A stretch of 64,000 bases of DNA from RCIO01 sp040880025 (lineage in GTDB: Bacteria > Pseudomonadota > Alphaproteobacteria > Rhizobiales > Rhizobiaceae), in contig JBBDJD010000007.1 of the NCBI GenBank assembly GCA_040880025.1, positions 186,001 through 250,000 of the forward strand. The letters run 5' to 3'. This document shows positions 20,689 to 30,100 of the stretch, one piece after another. Under the pieces are notes generated by a model. That model was given only the letters and a program-made list of their open reading frames with translations. It was not told the origin of the DNA and ran no database searches. The translations under genes were made by a program, and so were the position numbers. Numbering within the stretch: position 1 is the stretch's first letter; the number at the start of each line of letters is the position of its first letter.

Positions 20689-21813
20689 ATGGACATGAAG
20701 GCCGACGGCGAGCGGGGGGACCAGGAGCCATCTGGCAAGCCGATCAATATCGCGCTGCAGGGCGGCGGCTCGCATGGCGCTTTTTCCTGGGGCGTGCTCG
20801 ACGCGGTGCTCGAAGACGGGCGGCTGGATATCGCAGCCATATCCGGCACCAGCGCCGGCGCCATGAATGCAGTCGCGCTGGCCGACGGCTGGAGCAAGGG
20901 CGGCCGCGAGGGTGCCCGAGAGCGGCTGGAATCGTTCTGGCGCGCGGTTGGCACGGTCGGGCGGTTCAGCCCTGTTCAGCGGATGCCATGGGACGTGCTG
21001 TGGGGCAACTGGTCGGTGGAACACTCGCCGGGTTACCAGTGGTTCGACGCAGTGTCGCGGGCAATCTCGCCCTACGTAGCCAATCCGTTCGGCTCCAATC
21101 CCTTGCGCGATGTCGTGAAGCGGCAGATTGATTTCGAGCGGGTGCGCTCCGCGGATGGGCCGAAACTGTTCATCTCTGCGACGAATGTGGAGACCGGGCA
21201 GATCCGCGTATTCGAAAAACGCGAAGTCACCGCCGACGTAGTGATGGCGTCGGCCTGCCTGCCGCAGCTGTTCAAGGCGGTGGAGATCGACGGCGTTCCC
21301 TATTGGGACGGCGGCTATGGCGGCAACCCCGCGCTCTACCCGTTCTTCCACGCCAGCCCGGTGGAGGATGTGCTTCTGGTTCAGATCAACCCGGTGGTGC
21401 GCGAAGGCACGCCGCATTCGGCCCGGGAAATCCAGAACCGGGTCGACGAGATCACCTTCAATGCGGGTCTGCTGCGTGAGCTGAGGGCCATCGCCTTCGT
21501 CAAGGAGCTGATTGCCGGCGGTGCGATCTCGCACGACCAATACCGCGATATCCGCATGCACCGCATCGACGCCGACGAGGCGTTCAAGCACTTGTCGGCG
21601 TCGTCCAAGGCGAACGCGGAATGGGCATTCCTGAAATATCTGCGCGATCTGGGACGCGTCGCGGCGCAGGACTGGCTGGCGGAGAACTACGGCGATGTCG
21701 GCGTGCGCCCGACGCTCGACCTGTCCGACATGCTGGCGCCCGGATTGCGGCCCGGCGTCAAGCGCCCGATGGGCAAGCGCGTTCGTGAGTTTCTCGACAA
21801 GGCGCGATCCTGA
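20689..21813 (+). CDS. patatin-like phospholipase with DUF3734 tail
   Basis: 374-residue serine hydrolase. The oxyanion-hole GGGSHGAF (25-32), the nucleophile elbow GTSAG (Ser55) and the catalytic aspartate in YWDGGYGGNP give a complete patatin dyad. The C-terminal ~110 residues (NAGLLRELRAIAFVKELI...) match the DUF3734 extension of bacterial patatins. There is no signal peptide. A bdhA-patD operon of this type is known from Legionella pneumophila. Pairing with bdhA suggests a lipid or PHB-granule-linked hydrolase, but substrate is unproven. GGAG at 20679-20682 supports the start at 20689; the upstream in-frame extension overlaps bdhA. Confidence 0.88.
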   Translation: MDMKADGERGDQEPSGKPINIALQGGGSHGAFSWGVLDAVLEDGRLDIAAISGTSAGAMNAVALADGWSKGGREGARERLESFWRAVGTVGRFSPVQRMPWDVLWGNWSVEHSPGYQWFDAVSRAISPYVANPFGSNPLRDVVKRQIDFERVRSADGPKLFISATNVETGQIRVFEKREVTADVVMASACLPQLFKAVEIDGVPYWDGGYGGNPALYPFFHASPVEDVLLVQINPVVREGTPHSAREIQNRVDEITFNAGLLRELRAIAFVKELIAGGAISHDQYRDIRMHRIDADEAFKHLSASSKANAEWAFLKYLRDLGRVAAQDWLAENYGDVGVRPTLDLSDMLAPGLRPGVKRPMGKRVREFLDKARS

Positions 21814-21836
21814 CCGCCGCGCGCGGACAGTGCGGT

Positions 21837-22436
21837 TTACCGTTCAGCGGCTTCAGCAACGACGCGGATGAAGGCTTTGGTGGTCTCGCGCTGATCCTCG
21901 AGCGGCAGCTGCCGCGCCTTCAGGCCCTCCATGGCGTCAAGCAGCATCTCGGCGAGCATGCGCGCCGCGGCGTCCGACGGCCGCCCGCTTGGGCGCTTCG
22001 CCATTTCCCGTTCGATCGCGGCCTCCACCAGATCGACCATCCGGCCGCGCCACGCGACGATGATCTCTCCTGCCAGGCTGTTCTTCATGTCCAGGAGCTC
22101 ATGGCCATGTGGAGAGGCTTCGATCTCGGCCGCCATGGTCAGGATGCAGTTGAACGACTTTTCCAGGCGATCGGAGAGCGAACCCTCGCCCGATAGCGCC
22201 GCACTTGCGGTGTGGATCATCTCTTCGGTATGGCCGGCGGCGAGCGCGCGGTAGATGTCGGTCTTGTTCCTGAACATCAGATAGAGCGCGGGGCGCGAGA
22301 TTTCCGCTGCCCGGGCGATATCGTCCATCGTTGTTCGCTGGAAGCCGTAGGCAAGAAACGCCTGCTTGGCGCCTTCCAGGATACGCATGCGGCGGACGGC
22401 GTCGACAGTCGGTTCCGTGGTCTCTGTCCTGGTCAT
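21837..22436 (-). CDS. TetR/AcrR-family transcriptional repressor
   Basis: 199-residue regulator. The N-terminal HTH is clear: RILEGAKQAFLAYGFQRTTMDDIARAAEISRPALYLMFRNKTDIYRAL in two consecutive parts. The C-terminal ligand domain is divergent, as usual. It is divergent from the molybdenum hydroxylase operon, and the 93-base gap between them contains a 9-9-9 inverted repeat that is a strong operator candidate. The nearby RND pump is typical of TetR-controlled efflux, so the ligand may be a toxic or aromatic compound. GCAGGAAAGC precedes the ATG. Confidence 0.9.
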   Translation of the reverse strand: MTRTETTEPTVDAVRRMRILEGAKQAFLAYGFQRTTMDDIARAAEISRPALYLMFRNKTDIYRALAAGHTEEMIHTASAALSGEGSLSDRLEKSFNCILTMAAEIEASPHGHELLDMKNSLAGEIIVAWRGRMVDLVEAAIEREMAKRPSGRPSDAAARMLAEMLLDAMEGLKARQLPLEDQRETTKAFIRVVAEAAER

Positions 22437-22447
22437 GCTTTCCTGCT

Positions 22448-22474
22448 ATTGACAAAATGACAGAATTTGTCAAT
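22448..22474. promoter_or_regulatory. candidate TetR operator overlapping divergent promoters
   Basis: Perfect inverted repeat attgacaaa-N9-tttgtcaat between the TetR start (22436) and the iron-sulfur subunit start (22530). Each arm contains TTGACA; on the plus strand TTGACA at 22449 is 17 bases from AATCTG, and the minus strand gives TTGACA-N17-AATAGC. Binding would block both promoters. Confidence 0.75.
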
Positions 22475-22529
22475 CTGTTTCGCGGCTGGCCGGTAGCCGA
22501 TCCTGAAACCCCGCAGCCACGAGCTTGTC

Positions 22530-22988
22530 ATGCAAATCATCATCAATGGCAATGTGCGCGAACTCGACGTCGACCCGGAAATGCCGCTTCTGTGGGCCTT
22601 GCGCGACGTTGCGGGCGTACTGGGTCCCAAATTCGGCTGCGGTATCGCCGCGTGCGGGGCATGCACGGTTTTTGTCGACGGTCAGCCGGTGCGCTCCTGC
22701 GTCATGCCTGTCGGACAGGTGAACGGCGAGGTCACCACCATCGAAGGAGTTGGGCAGGCCGGGGCACTGCATCCCGTCCAGCAGGCCTGGATCGACGAGC
22801 AGGCGCCGCAATGCGGCTACTGCCAGGCAGGGCAGATCATGTCGGCGATAGCGCTGCTGGCCGAAATTCCGGACCCGACCGACGAAGAAATCGACCAGGC
22901 GATGAGCGGCAATCTGTGCCGCTGCGGAACCTATCCGCGCATCCGCGCCGCCATCCGGCGCGCCGCGCGTTCGATGGCGGAGGCCTGA
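22530..22988 (+). CDS. (2Fe-2S)-binding small subunit of a xanthine-oxidase-family hydroxylase
   Basis: 152-residue small subunit, like IorA of isoquinoline 1-oxidoreductase. The plant-type [2Fe-2S] site is KFGCGIAACGACTVFVDGQPVRSC and the second, helical site is CGYCQAGQIMSA with GNLCRCGTYPRIRAAI. It passes electrons from the molybdenum subunit encoded three bases downstream. There is no FAD subunit gene in the cluster, and a c-type cytochrome is encoded after the large subunit. This organisation matches periplasmic or membrane-associated aldehyde or N-heterocycle hydroxylases that reduce cytochrome c rather than NAD. Confidence 0.88.
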   Translation: MQIIINGNVRELDVDPEMPLLWALRDVAGVLGPKFGCGIAACGACTVFVDGQPVRSCVMPVGQVNGEVTTIEGVGQAGALHPVQQAWIDEQAPQCGYCQAGQIMSAIALLAEIPDPTDEEIDQAMSGNLCRCGTYPRIRAAIRRAARSMAEA

Positions 22989-22991
22989 GCC

Positions 22992-25268
22992 ATGTCGCGT
23001 CTCGGCACGATCACGCGGCGAACGCTTCTCATCGGCGGGGCGGTGGTGGCTGGCGGAGCGGCCTTCGGCTACTATTCCTACCGCAAGCCCTACGCCAATC
23101 CGCTGAACGCGGAGGCCGGGGACGGCGAAGCTGTTTTCAATCCCTACGTCATGATAGCGCCCGACAACGCGATCACCGTCATCGCGCCGCGCGCAGAGAT
23201 GGGACAGGGCGTGTCGACAACGCTCGCCGCCCTCGTTGCGGAAGAACTCGATGTCGAACTGGACGTGACCAAGGTCGAACACGGCCCGACATCATGGGCC
23301 TACAACAATACGGCGGCTCTGGAAGAAGCGGTTCCGTTCGCGTTCTACAATGAAGGCACGGTGGCCGAGATGGCGCGCGACGCGATGCGCGTTGTCGGCA
23401 AGTTCGCCGGGGTCCAGTCGACCGGCGGTTCAGCCACGATACGCGACGGCTACGTCAAGATGCGCCAGGCGGGCGCTGCCGCCCGCATCATGCTGACGGC
23501 CGCGGCGGCAAGGCGTCTGGGCGTCGCGGCAAGCGAGATCACGACCGAAAACGGCATGCTCGTCCATCAGGCCTCCGGCCGGAGTCTCACCTATGGCGAC
23601 GTCGCAATCGACGCTGTGGCGGAAGAGGCGCCGGACGATCCGCCTTTGCGCGACCAGTTGCAATGGCGGCTGCTCGGGAAGCCGCAAAAGCGCGTGGACA
23701 TGCTGGACAAGGTCACCGGCGCGCCGATTTTCGGCATCGATGTGCGCCAGCCCGACATGCTGTTCGGCACGGTGCGCATGAGCCCGCGGCTTGGCGCGAA
23801 GGCGGTGCGATCGGATGTTTCGAAAGCCGAAGCCATGCCGGGCGTCGTCAAGATCGTGCCGCTCGACACGACCTATGGCGGCGGGTTCGGGGTGATCGCG
23901 GAGAACAGTTGGGCGGCCTTCCAGGCCGCCGACGCCATCGAGGTCGAATGGGGCGATGCGGCCTATCCCGCCGACAGCGCGACGATTGATGAAATGCTGC
24001 GTGACCGTCTTACCGAGGGAGGCGGTAGCGCTTTTCGTAATGACGGCGACGTTGATGAAGCGGTCGGCTCCGCATCGGCGGACCGCGTCATCGAGGCGGA
24101 CTATTCCTACCCCTATCTCGCGCATGCCTGCATGGAGCCGATGAATGCGACCGCGCGGCTGAAGGACGGAAGGCTCGACCTGTGGGCTCCCTGCCAGATG
24201 CCGACGATCACGCGCTGGCTTTGCTCGGGGGTCGCCGGTGTCGATCAGGACGACGTGACGCTCACCGTCACATCGATGGGCGGCGGGTTCGGGCGGCGTC
24301 TGGAATCCGATTTCGCCATCTACGCCACGCTGTTGGCGATGGAGGCGGACGGACGTCCCGTCAACGTCTTGTGGACGCGCGAGGAGGATACGCGGCAGGG
24401 GCCATTTCGTCCCGCCGCTCGCGGCCGGTTCCGCGCCCTGCTCGGCGAAAACGGCCTCCCGGAAGCGGTGGAGATGAGTATTGCGGCACCGTCGGTGACC
24501 AAGAGCTTCGTGCATCGCGGCCTGCCCTGGGTGCCGATGATGATGCCGGACAAGATCACGGTAGATGGCGCCTGGGACCAGCCATATACGATACCGGCTT
24601 ACAGGGTCAGCGCGCTCGATGCCGACATCGGCGTTCCCGCCGCCTCGTGGCGGTCGGTTGGAGCCTCGGGCAACGGCTTCTTCCATGAATGCTTCATGGA
24701 CGAGATCGCCGCGGCCGGCGGCATCGATCCGATCGAGATGCGCCGCAAACTGATGGCTGATTTTCCGACCGCGCTCGGCGTCATCGAAAAGGTCGCCGAA
24801 ATGTCGGGGTGGGGCGAAGACCTGCCCGCCGGAAAGGCGAAAGGCGTGGCCTTCACGCTTTCGTTCGGCGGCTGGGTGGCCGAGGTCGTGCAGGTGGCCG
24901 ACACGCCTGACGGAATCCGGATCGAGAAGGTGTGGGTCGCGGCCGATATCGGGCTCGCGCTCGATCCGGGCATCGTCGAAGCGCAGATCATGTCCGGGGC
25001 GATCTACGGCTTTTCCGCGGCAATGGGTCAGGAAATCACCTTCGCCGACGGCATGGCTGTGCAGTCGAACTTCCACGATTACGATGCGATGCGCATCCAC
25101 CAGTGCCCGGATTTCGAGATCGCGATACTGGAAAACAACGACAAGATGGGCGGGGTCGGCGAAATCGGCACGCCGCCGGCCGCACCCGCACTCGCCAACG
25201 CGATCTATGCGCTGACCGGCAAACGCATCCGCAGTCTGCCGCTGTCGCGGGAGGTGAAATTCGCATGA
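22992..25268 (+). CDS. molybdopterin-binding large subunit of a xanthine-oxidase-family hydroxylase
   Basis: 758-residue molybdopterin subunit, IorB/aldehyde-dehydrogenase type. A Tat signal is visible at the start (TRRTLLIGGAVVAGGAAFGY), so the mature complex is exported or periplasmic. The body has APRAEMGQGVSTTLAALVAEEL, the MGGGFGRRLESDF cofactor loop, ASWRSVGASGNGFFHE and the C-terminal GVGEIGTPPAAPALANAI with the catalytic glutamate GVGE. It forms a unit with the iron-sulfur subunit upstream and overlaps the cytochrome c start by four bases (ATGA). The substrate is not readable; aldehydes, purines, nicotinate-like or other aromatic N-heterocycles are all possible. Confidence 0.87.
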   Translation: MSRLGTITRRTLLIGGAVVAGGAAFGYYSYRKPYANPLNAEAGDGEAVFNPYVMIAPDNAITVIAPRAEMGQGVSTTLAALVAEELDVELDVTKVEHGPTSWAYNNTAALEEAVPFAFYNEGTVAEMARDAMRVVGKFAGVQSTGGSATIRDGYVKMRQAGAAARIMLTAAAARRLGVAASEITTENGMLVHQASGRSLTYGDVAIDAVAEEAPDDPPLRDQLQWRLLGKPQKRVDMLDKVTGAPIFGIDVRQPDMLFGTVRMSPRLGAKAVRSDVSKAEAMPGVVKIVPLDTTYGGGFGVIAENSWAAFQAADAIEVEWGDAAYPADSATIDEMLRDRLTEGGGSAFRNDGDVDEAVGSASADRVIEADYSYPYLAHACMEPMNATARLKDGRLDLWAPCQMPTITRWLCSGVAGVDQDDVTLTVTSMGGGFGRRLESDFAIYATLLAMEADGRPVNVLWTREEDTRQGPFRPAARGRFRALLGENGLPEAVEMSIAAPSVTKSFVHRGLPWVPMMMPDKITVDGAWDQPYTIPAYRVSALDADIGVPAASWRSVGASGNGFFHECFMDEIAAAGGIDPIEMRRKLMADFPTALGVIEKVAEMSGWGEDLPAGKAKGVAFTLSFGGWVAEVVQVADTPDGIRIEKVWVAADIGLALDPGIVEAQIMSGAIYGFSAAMGQEITFADGMAVQSNFHDYDAMRIHQCPDFEIAILENNDKMGGVGEIGTPPAAPALANAIYALTGKRIRSLPLSREVKFA

Positions 25269-25837
25269 GCCGTCGCGCTGTAACGATCGCAATCGCCGCG
25301 GCGGCCATCTCGCTCGTCGGGGCGAATGCCGTGGCACAAGACAATGCGGGGGCGCTGGCCCACTGGGAGAAAGTCTACGAGGTGTTCTCGCATCCGCGCT
25401 GCGCCAACTGCCATGTCGAGGACAGTTCGCCGCGCTGGTCCGGCCCGCATTACGGCGCCACTCGCAACCACGGATTCGATATCGGCCGCGGCGCGGACGG
25501 GTTCGGCAATCCCGGCCAGCGCTGCACGACCTGCCATTTCGACACCAATTCACCGCAGCTGCATGGCCCACCCGGAGCCCCGAACTGGCACCTTGCGCCT
25601 GCCGAAATGGTGTGGTTCGGGAAATCATCGGCCGAAATCTGCGCCCAGATCAGCGATCCGGAACGCAATGGCGGCAGGACATTGCAGGACGTCGCCGAGC
25701 ATGTGCGCGACGACGCGCTGGTCGGCTGGGGCTGGAATCCCGGCCTGGGGCGCGAGCCTGCGCCTGGTTCCGCCGACGAAACCTACCAGGCTATCGTCGC
25801 CTGGTCGCAGGCGGGTGCGCAATGTCCTGGTAAGTAA
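25265..25837 (+). CDS. secreted di-haem c-type cytochrome-like protein
   Basis: 190-residue exported protein with a signal peptide (VTIAIAAAAISLVGANAVAQ). Two CxxCH haem-attachment sites are present, CANCH in SHPRCANCHVED and CTTCH in GQRCTTCHFDT, about 45 residues apart. It overlaps the end of the molybdenum subunit (ATGA), indicating translational coupling, and is the likely electron acceptor from that enzyme into the periplasmic respiratory chain. The middle (WSGPHYGATRNHGF) is not a typical cytochrome c fold that I recognise, so it may be a family specific to these operons. Confidence 0.8.
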   Translation: MSRRAVTIAIAAAAISLVGANAVAQDNAGALAHWEKVYEVFSHPRCANCHVEDSSPRWSGPHYGATRNHGFDIGRGADGFGNPGQRCTTCHFDTNSPQLHGPPGAPNWHLAPAEMVWFGKSSAEICAQISDPERNGGRTLQDVAEHVRDDALVGWGWNPGLGREPAPGSADETYQAIVAWSQAGAQCPGK

Positions 25838-26019
25838 ATGTCGCAACAATGATAGTAGTGGGCTTCCACAGTCTTTTGTGCAGCGCAAAACTGGTGTAGA
25901 AGCACTCGCCTTTTCGCCGTTTCGACGGCTCGGGATTGAACACAGAGCGGGCCCCACCCATATCGTGGCGGACGCTGCGTCAACCGCAGTCCGGCCCAGC
26001 CCGCCAATTGGACGTGGAC

Positions 26020-27159
26020 ATGCCAAAAATACGATTTCATCAGGTGGCGGCGGTTGTCGTCTTTGTCGCCACGGCGGCTTGGGTCGCGACCGGGGAGTTC
26101 TCGTCCGTCGGCAGCGCCGCCAACGAAAACCCCGCCGAAACGCCGCAAACTCCACCACAGAAAGAGGAAGCCGTTCTGCGCACGGTGGCCGTGATCGATC
26201 CGCCACGGATCGAGCATTCTCGCGCCATCAGGCTTTCGGGTACGACCGCCGCCGACAAGAAGGCCGTATTGACCACGCGCGCCGCGGGCATCATCGCCGA
26301 ATTGCCGGTAACACAAGGCAGTTCGGTGAAAGCTGGCGACCTGATTCTCAAGCTCGAAGCGGAAGGCAAGCAAGCGGCCGTCGACACGGCGCGCCAGCTT
26401 CTCGTACAGCGTGAAGCCGAGGCGGCCGCCGCCAAACGGCTCGCCGAAAGCGGCAGCCTGCCCAAGCTTCAGGTCGACAGCGCGCAGTCGGCGCTGGCTT
26501 CGGCGAAATCGCAGCTCGAAGCTGCGATCGCGGATCTCGACCGCATGGACATGCGGGCGCCGTTCGACGGCATCATCGACTCGGTCACGGTTGAGCAGGG
26601 CAGTCCAGTGCAGGCCGGCACGCAGGCGGTTACGCTTCTTGCTCTTGACCCGATTCTTGCCGTGGGCGAGGTGAACGAGCGCGATCTCGAACATATCGGA
26701 TCCGGCGACAGGGCCGATGTGCGGCTGGTCAATGGCCGGGAGGTCAAAGGCGAGGTGCGCTACATCTCGCAGGCCGCCTCTCCCGCCACGCGGACCTATC
26801 GGACCGAGGTGGCTGTTCCCAACCAGGACCGCACGATCCCGGCCGGCATGACGGCGGAGATCACGATCCGCGCCAAGCCGGTCGAGGCGACCGTGCTGCC
26901 GCGCTCGGTCATCACGCTCGGCAATGACGGCGATATCGGCATTCGCGCCGTCAACGATGAGAGTGTGGTCGAGTTCTATCCGATCGACATTGTCGACGAT
27001 ACACCCAACGGCATCGTGCTCGGCGGCATTCCAAAGGGGGTGCGGATCATCGTTGCGGGTCAGCAGCTTATTTCGGAGGGCGATACCGTGAACGCGGTCG
27101 AGGCCGACGAAGAGACGATCAAGAAGCTTATCAGCGAAGCTACCGGCGGGACGCTCTAG
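26020..27159 (+). CDS. RND efflux periplasmic adaptor (membrane-fusion protein)
   Basis: About 379 residues of the HlyD/AcrA-type adaptor family. The N-terminal hydrophobic segment VAAVVVFVATAAWVAT is a signal anchor. The beta-barrel/lipoyl halves are visible as KKAVLTTRAAGIIAELPVTQ and RMDMRAPFDGIIDSVTVEQG, separated by an alpha-helical hairpin rich in Ala/Glu (about residues 110-165). I chose the ATG at 26020; in-frame TTG, GTG and ATG codons back to 25936 are alternatives and the ribosome site is weak. The permease gene follows three bases after the stop. No outer-membrane channel gene is adjacent. The substrate is unknown, and the genes to the left suggest toxic aromatic or aldehyde compounds. 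Confidence 0.88.
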   Translation: MPKIRFHQVAAVVVFVATAAWVATGEFSSVGSAANENPAETPQTPPQKEEAVLRTVAVIDPPRIEHSRAIRLSGTTAADKKAVLTTRAAGIIAELPVTQGSSVKAGDLILKLEAEGKQAAVDTARQLLVQREAEAAAAKRLAESGSLPKLQVDSAQSALASAKSQLEAAIADLDRMDMRAPFDGIIDSVTVEQGSPVQAGTQAVTLLALDPILAVGEVNERDLEHIGSGDRADVRLVNGREVKGEVRYISQAASPATRTYRTEVAVPNQDRTIPAGMTAEITIRAKPVEATVLPRSVITLGNDGDIGIRAVNDESVVEFYPIDIVDDTPNGIVLGGIPKGVRIIVAGQQLISEGDTVNAVEADEETIKKLISEATGGTL

Positions 27160-27162
27160 GCC

Positions 27163-30100
27163 ATGGATATTGTCAAGCTCGCGATCAACAATTCGCGGCT
27201 CACGCTTGCCACGCTTGCTTTCCTGATCGTGGCGGGGGCGGTCTCCTACGTATCGATCCCGAAGGAAGCGGAGCCCGATGTTGCGATCCCGATCCTGTAT
27301 ATCAGCCTGGGTTATCAGGGCATTTCGCCGGAGGACTCCGAGCGGCTGCTGCTGCGCCCTGTCGAAGCGCAGGTCAAGGGGCTCAAGGGCCTGAAGGAAA
27401 TGAAGTCCTCCGCCTATCAGGGCGGCGGATTCGTGCTTCTGGAGTTCGATCCCTCGACCAATCTGGCGACGGCGCTGGAGGACACGCGCAACAAGGTGTC
27501 CGACGCCAAGCGCGACCTGCCCGACGGTGCTGACGACCCGACCGTCAACGAAGTCAACATCTCGGAGTTCCCCGTCCTTGTCGTGACGCTCTCGGGACAC
27601 ATTCCGGAGCGCACGCTGACCGCCGCGGCGCGCCAGTTGCGCGATCTGATCGAGGAAGTGCCGGGCGTTCTGGAGGCGTCGCTGCAGGGTGCGCGCGACG
27701 ATCTGGTCGAGGTGGTGATCGACCCTATGAAGCTGTCGTCCTATGGGCTGAAGCTCGATCAGATGGTGCAGGCGGTCGGTGCGTCGAACAGTCTTGTCGC
27801 GGCCGGCGCACTGAAGGGCGATGAGGGCAGCTATCCGGTCAAGGTTCCGTCGCTCATCGAGACGGTGGAGGATGTCGCCAACCTGCCCATCGTGGCGTCC
27901 GGGGACGCGGTGGTGCGCGCGCAGGACCTGGCGATCATACGCTCGACCTTCAAGGACGCGGAGACCATCACGCGGCTCAACGGCGAGCCGGCGATCGCCA
28001 TCGAGGTAAAGAAGCGTACTGGCGCCAACATCGTCGAGACGATCGGAGGCGCCAAGCTTGTGGCCGACGCGTTCCAGGCGCGGATGCCCGAAGGCGTCAA
28101 TGTAACCTACACGCAGGACAAGTCGGTCTTCGTCAACCAGCTGCTTGGCGACCTGCAGAACCATGTGATGATCGCCGTCATCCTGGTGTTCATAGTCATT
28201 CTCTATTCGCTGACCGGCCGCGCCTCGATGCTGATCGGCCTCGCCATTCCGGCATCGTTCCTGATGGGCATCCTGGCGCTGTCCATGCTCGGCTACACGA
28301 TGAACATGATCGTGCTGTTCAGCCTCATCCTGGCTGTCGGCATGCTGGTCGACGATGCGATCATCGTGACGGAGTTCGCCGAACGGCGCATGTCTGAAGG
28401 CATGTCCAAGGAGCAGGCGTTCGAGCTGGCCGCCAAGCGTATGGCCGGGCCGGTGATCGCGGCGACGATGACGCGCATCGCCGCCTTCTCGCCGCTGCTG
28501 TTCTGGCCGGGCATCATCGGCGACTTCATGAAATATCTGCCTATCACTCTGATCGTGACGCTGGCCGCGTCGATGCTGTACGCGCTGGTGTTCACGCCGA
28601 CGCTCGGCGCGCTTTTCGCCAAGGCGCATGTCAGCAGCGAGGAGGAACGCAACCGCGACGGCCCGTATATGAAGCTGGTCAGGCGGGCCGTTCAGTATCC
28701 GAAGACAGTGCTTGTGCTGACCGTGCTGCTTCTCGCCGTGATCGTGCAGGGATACGGAAAGTACGGCGCGGGCGTGGAGTTCTTCCCGAGCGTCGAGCCT
28801 GACTACGGACTGCTTTATGTCCATGCGCGGGGCAACCTCTCGCTGCAGGAGCAGGATGCGCTGACGCGCGAGGCCGAGAACCGGCTGCTTGGCTGGCCCG
28901 GCATCAAATCGGTCTATACGCGTGTCGGTTCGACGCGTGGCGGCGGCGCTGAAATTCCCGAGGATGTGGTCGGGGTAATCCAGTACGAATTCATCGATTG
29001 GCGCGAGCGCAAGCCGGCCAACGACATTCTCGACGATCTTCGCGCGGTGATGGCGGGCATTCCGGGCGCTGATGTGGAAGTGCGCGTCCCCGACGCCGGT
29101 CCTCCGACCGGTCAACCAATCCAGGTTCGCCTGTCGGCAGCCAATCCCGAAGGTCTCAACGAGACCGCGGCGCGTGTGGCCGCGGTGGTCTCGAAGGTTC
29201 CAGGCGCCATCGACATTACCGACGGCCTGCCGCCGCCGGGCGTTGACTGGGCGCTGGAGATCGACCGCACGAAGGCGGCGCAATACGGCATCAGCCCCTA
29301 TGCCGTCGGCACGGTTGTGCAGCTGGTAACGACGGGTCTCAAGCTGACCGACTACCGGCCGGCCGGCGTGGACGACGCGGTGGATATCCGCCTGCGTCTT
29401 CCCGAAGACCGCCGCACGCTGGCGACCCTCGATCAGCTACGCGTGGAAACCTCGCAAGGCGCGGTGCCGATTTCGAACTTCGTGACCCGCGTCGCGGAGC
29501 CGCGCACCGGCACCCTGAACCGCATTGACGCCGAGCGGACGATCGTCGTGCAGGGCAATGTCGCGTCCGGTTTCCAGGACGCCGTGGTTCAGACCGACGT
29601 TAAGCAGGCGCTTGCCGGCATGGATCTCGGCGAGGTGAAGTGGGAGCTCGCCGGTTCAAACCAGGACAGCGAGGAAGCAAGCGCATTTCTGACCAAGGCC
29701 TTTGGCGCCGCGATTTTCCTCATCTTCATCGTCCTTCTGGCGCAGTTCAACAAGTTCACCAGCGTTTTCCTGGTGCTGATGACGGTGATCATGGCGACGA
29801 TCGGCGTGTTCCTGGGTCTGCTGATAACCGGGCAGTCCTTCGTCATCGTGATGTCGGGCATCGGGGTGATCGCGCTGGCCGGCGTGGTGGTGAACAACAA
29901 TATCGTCTTGATCGACACCTATGACCGGCTGCGCCGTGAAGGGTGGACGAAGATGGATGCGGTGCTGCAGACCTGCCGCGAGCGCGCGCGCCCGGTTGTG
30001 CTGACGGCAATGTCGGCCATTCTCGGCGTGCTGCCGATCGCATTCGGGCTCGGGCTGGAACTGTTCCATCACGAGACGACGATCAACGCGCCGTCGACGC

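Noticed and set aside
25783..29283. An 1166-residue open frame on the minus strand
   Set aside because: It is an antisense shadow of the RND adaptor and permease genes in high-GC DNA; its composition (Arg/His/Asp-rich) and lack of any recognisable domain are typical of such shadows.
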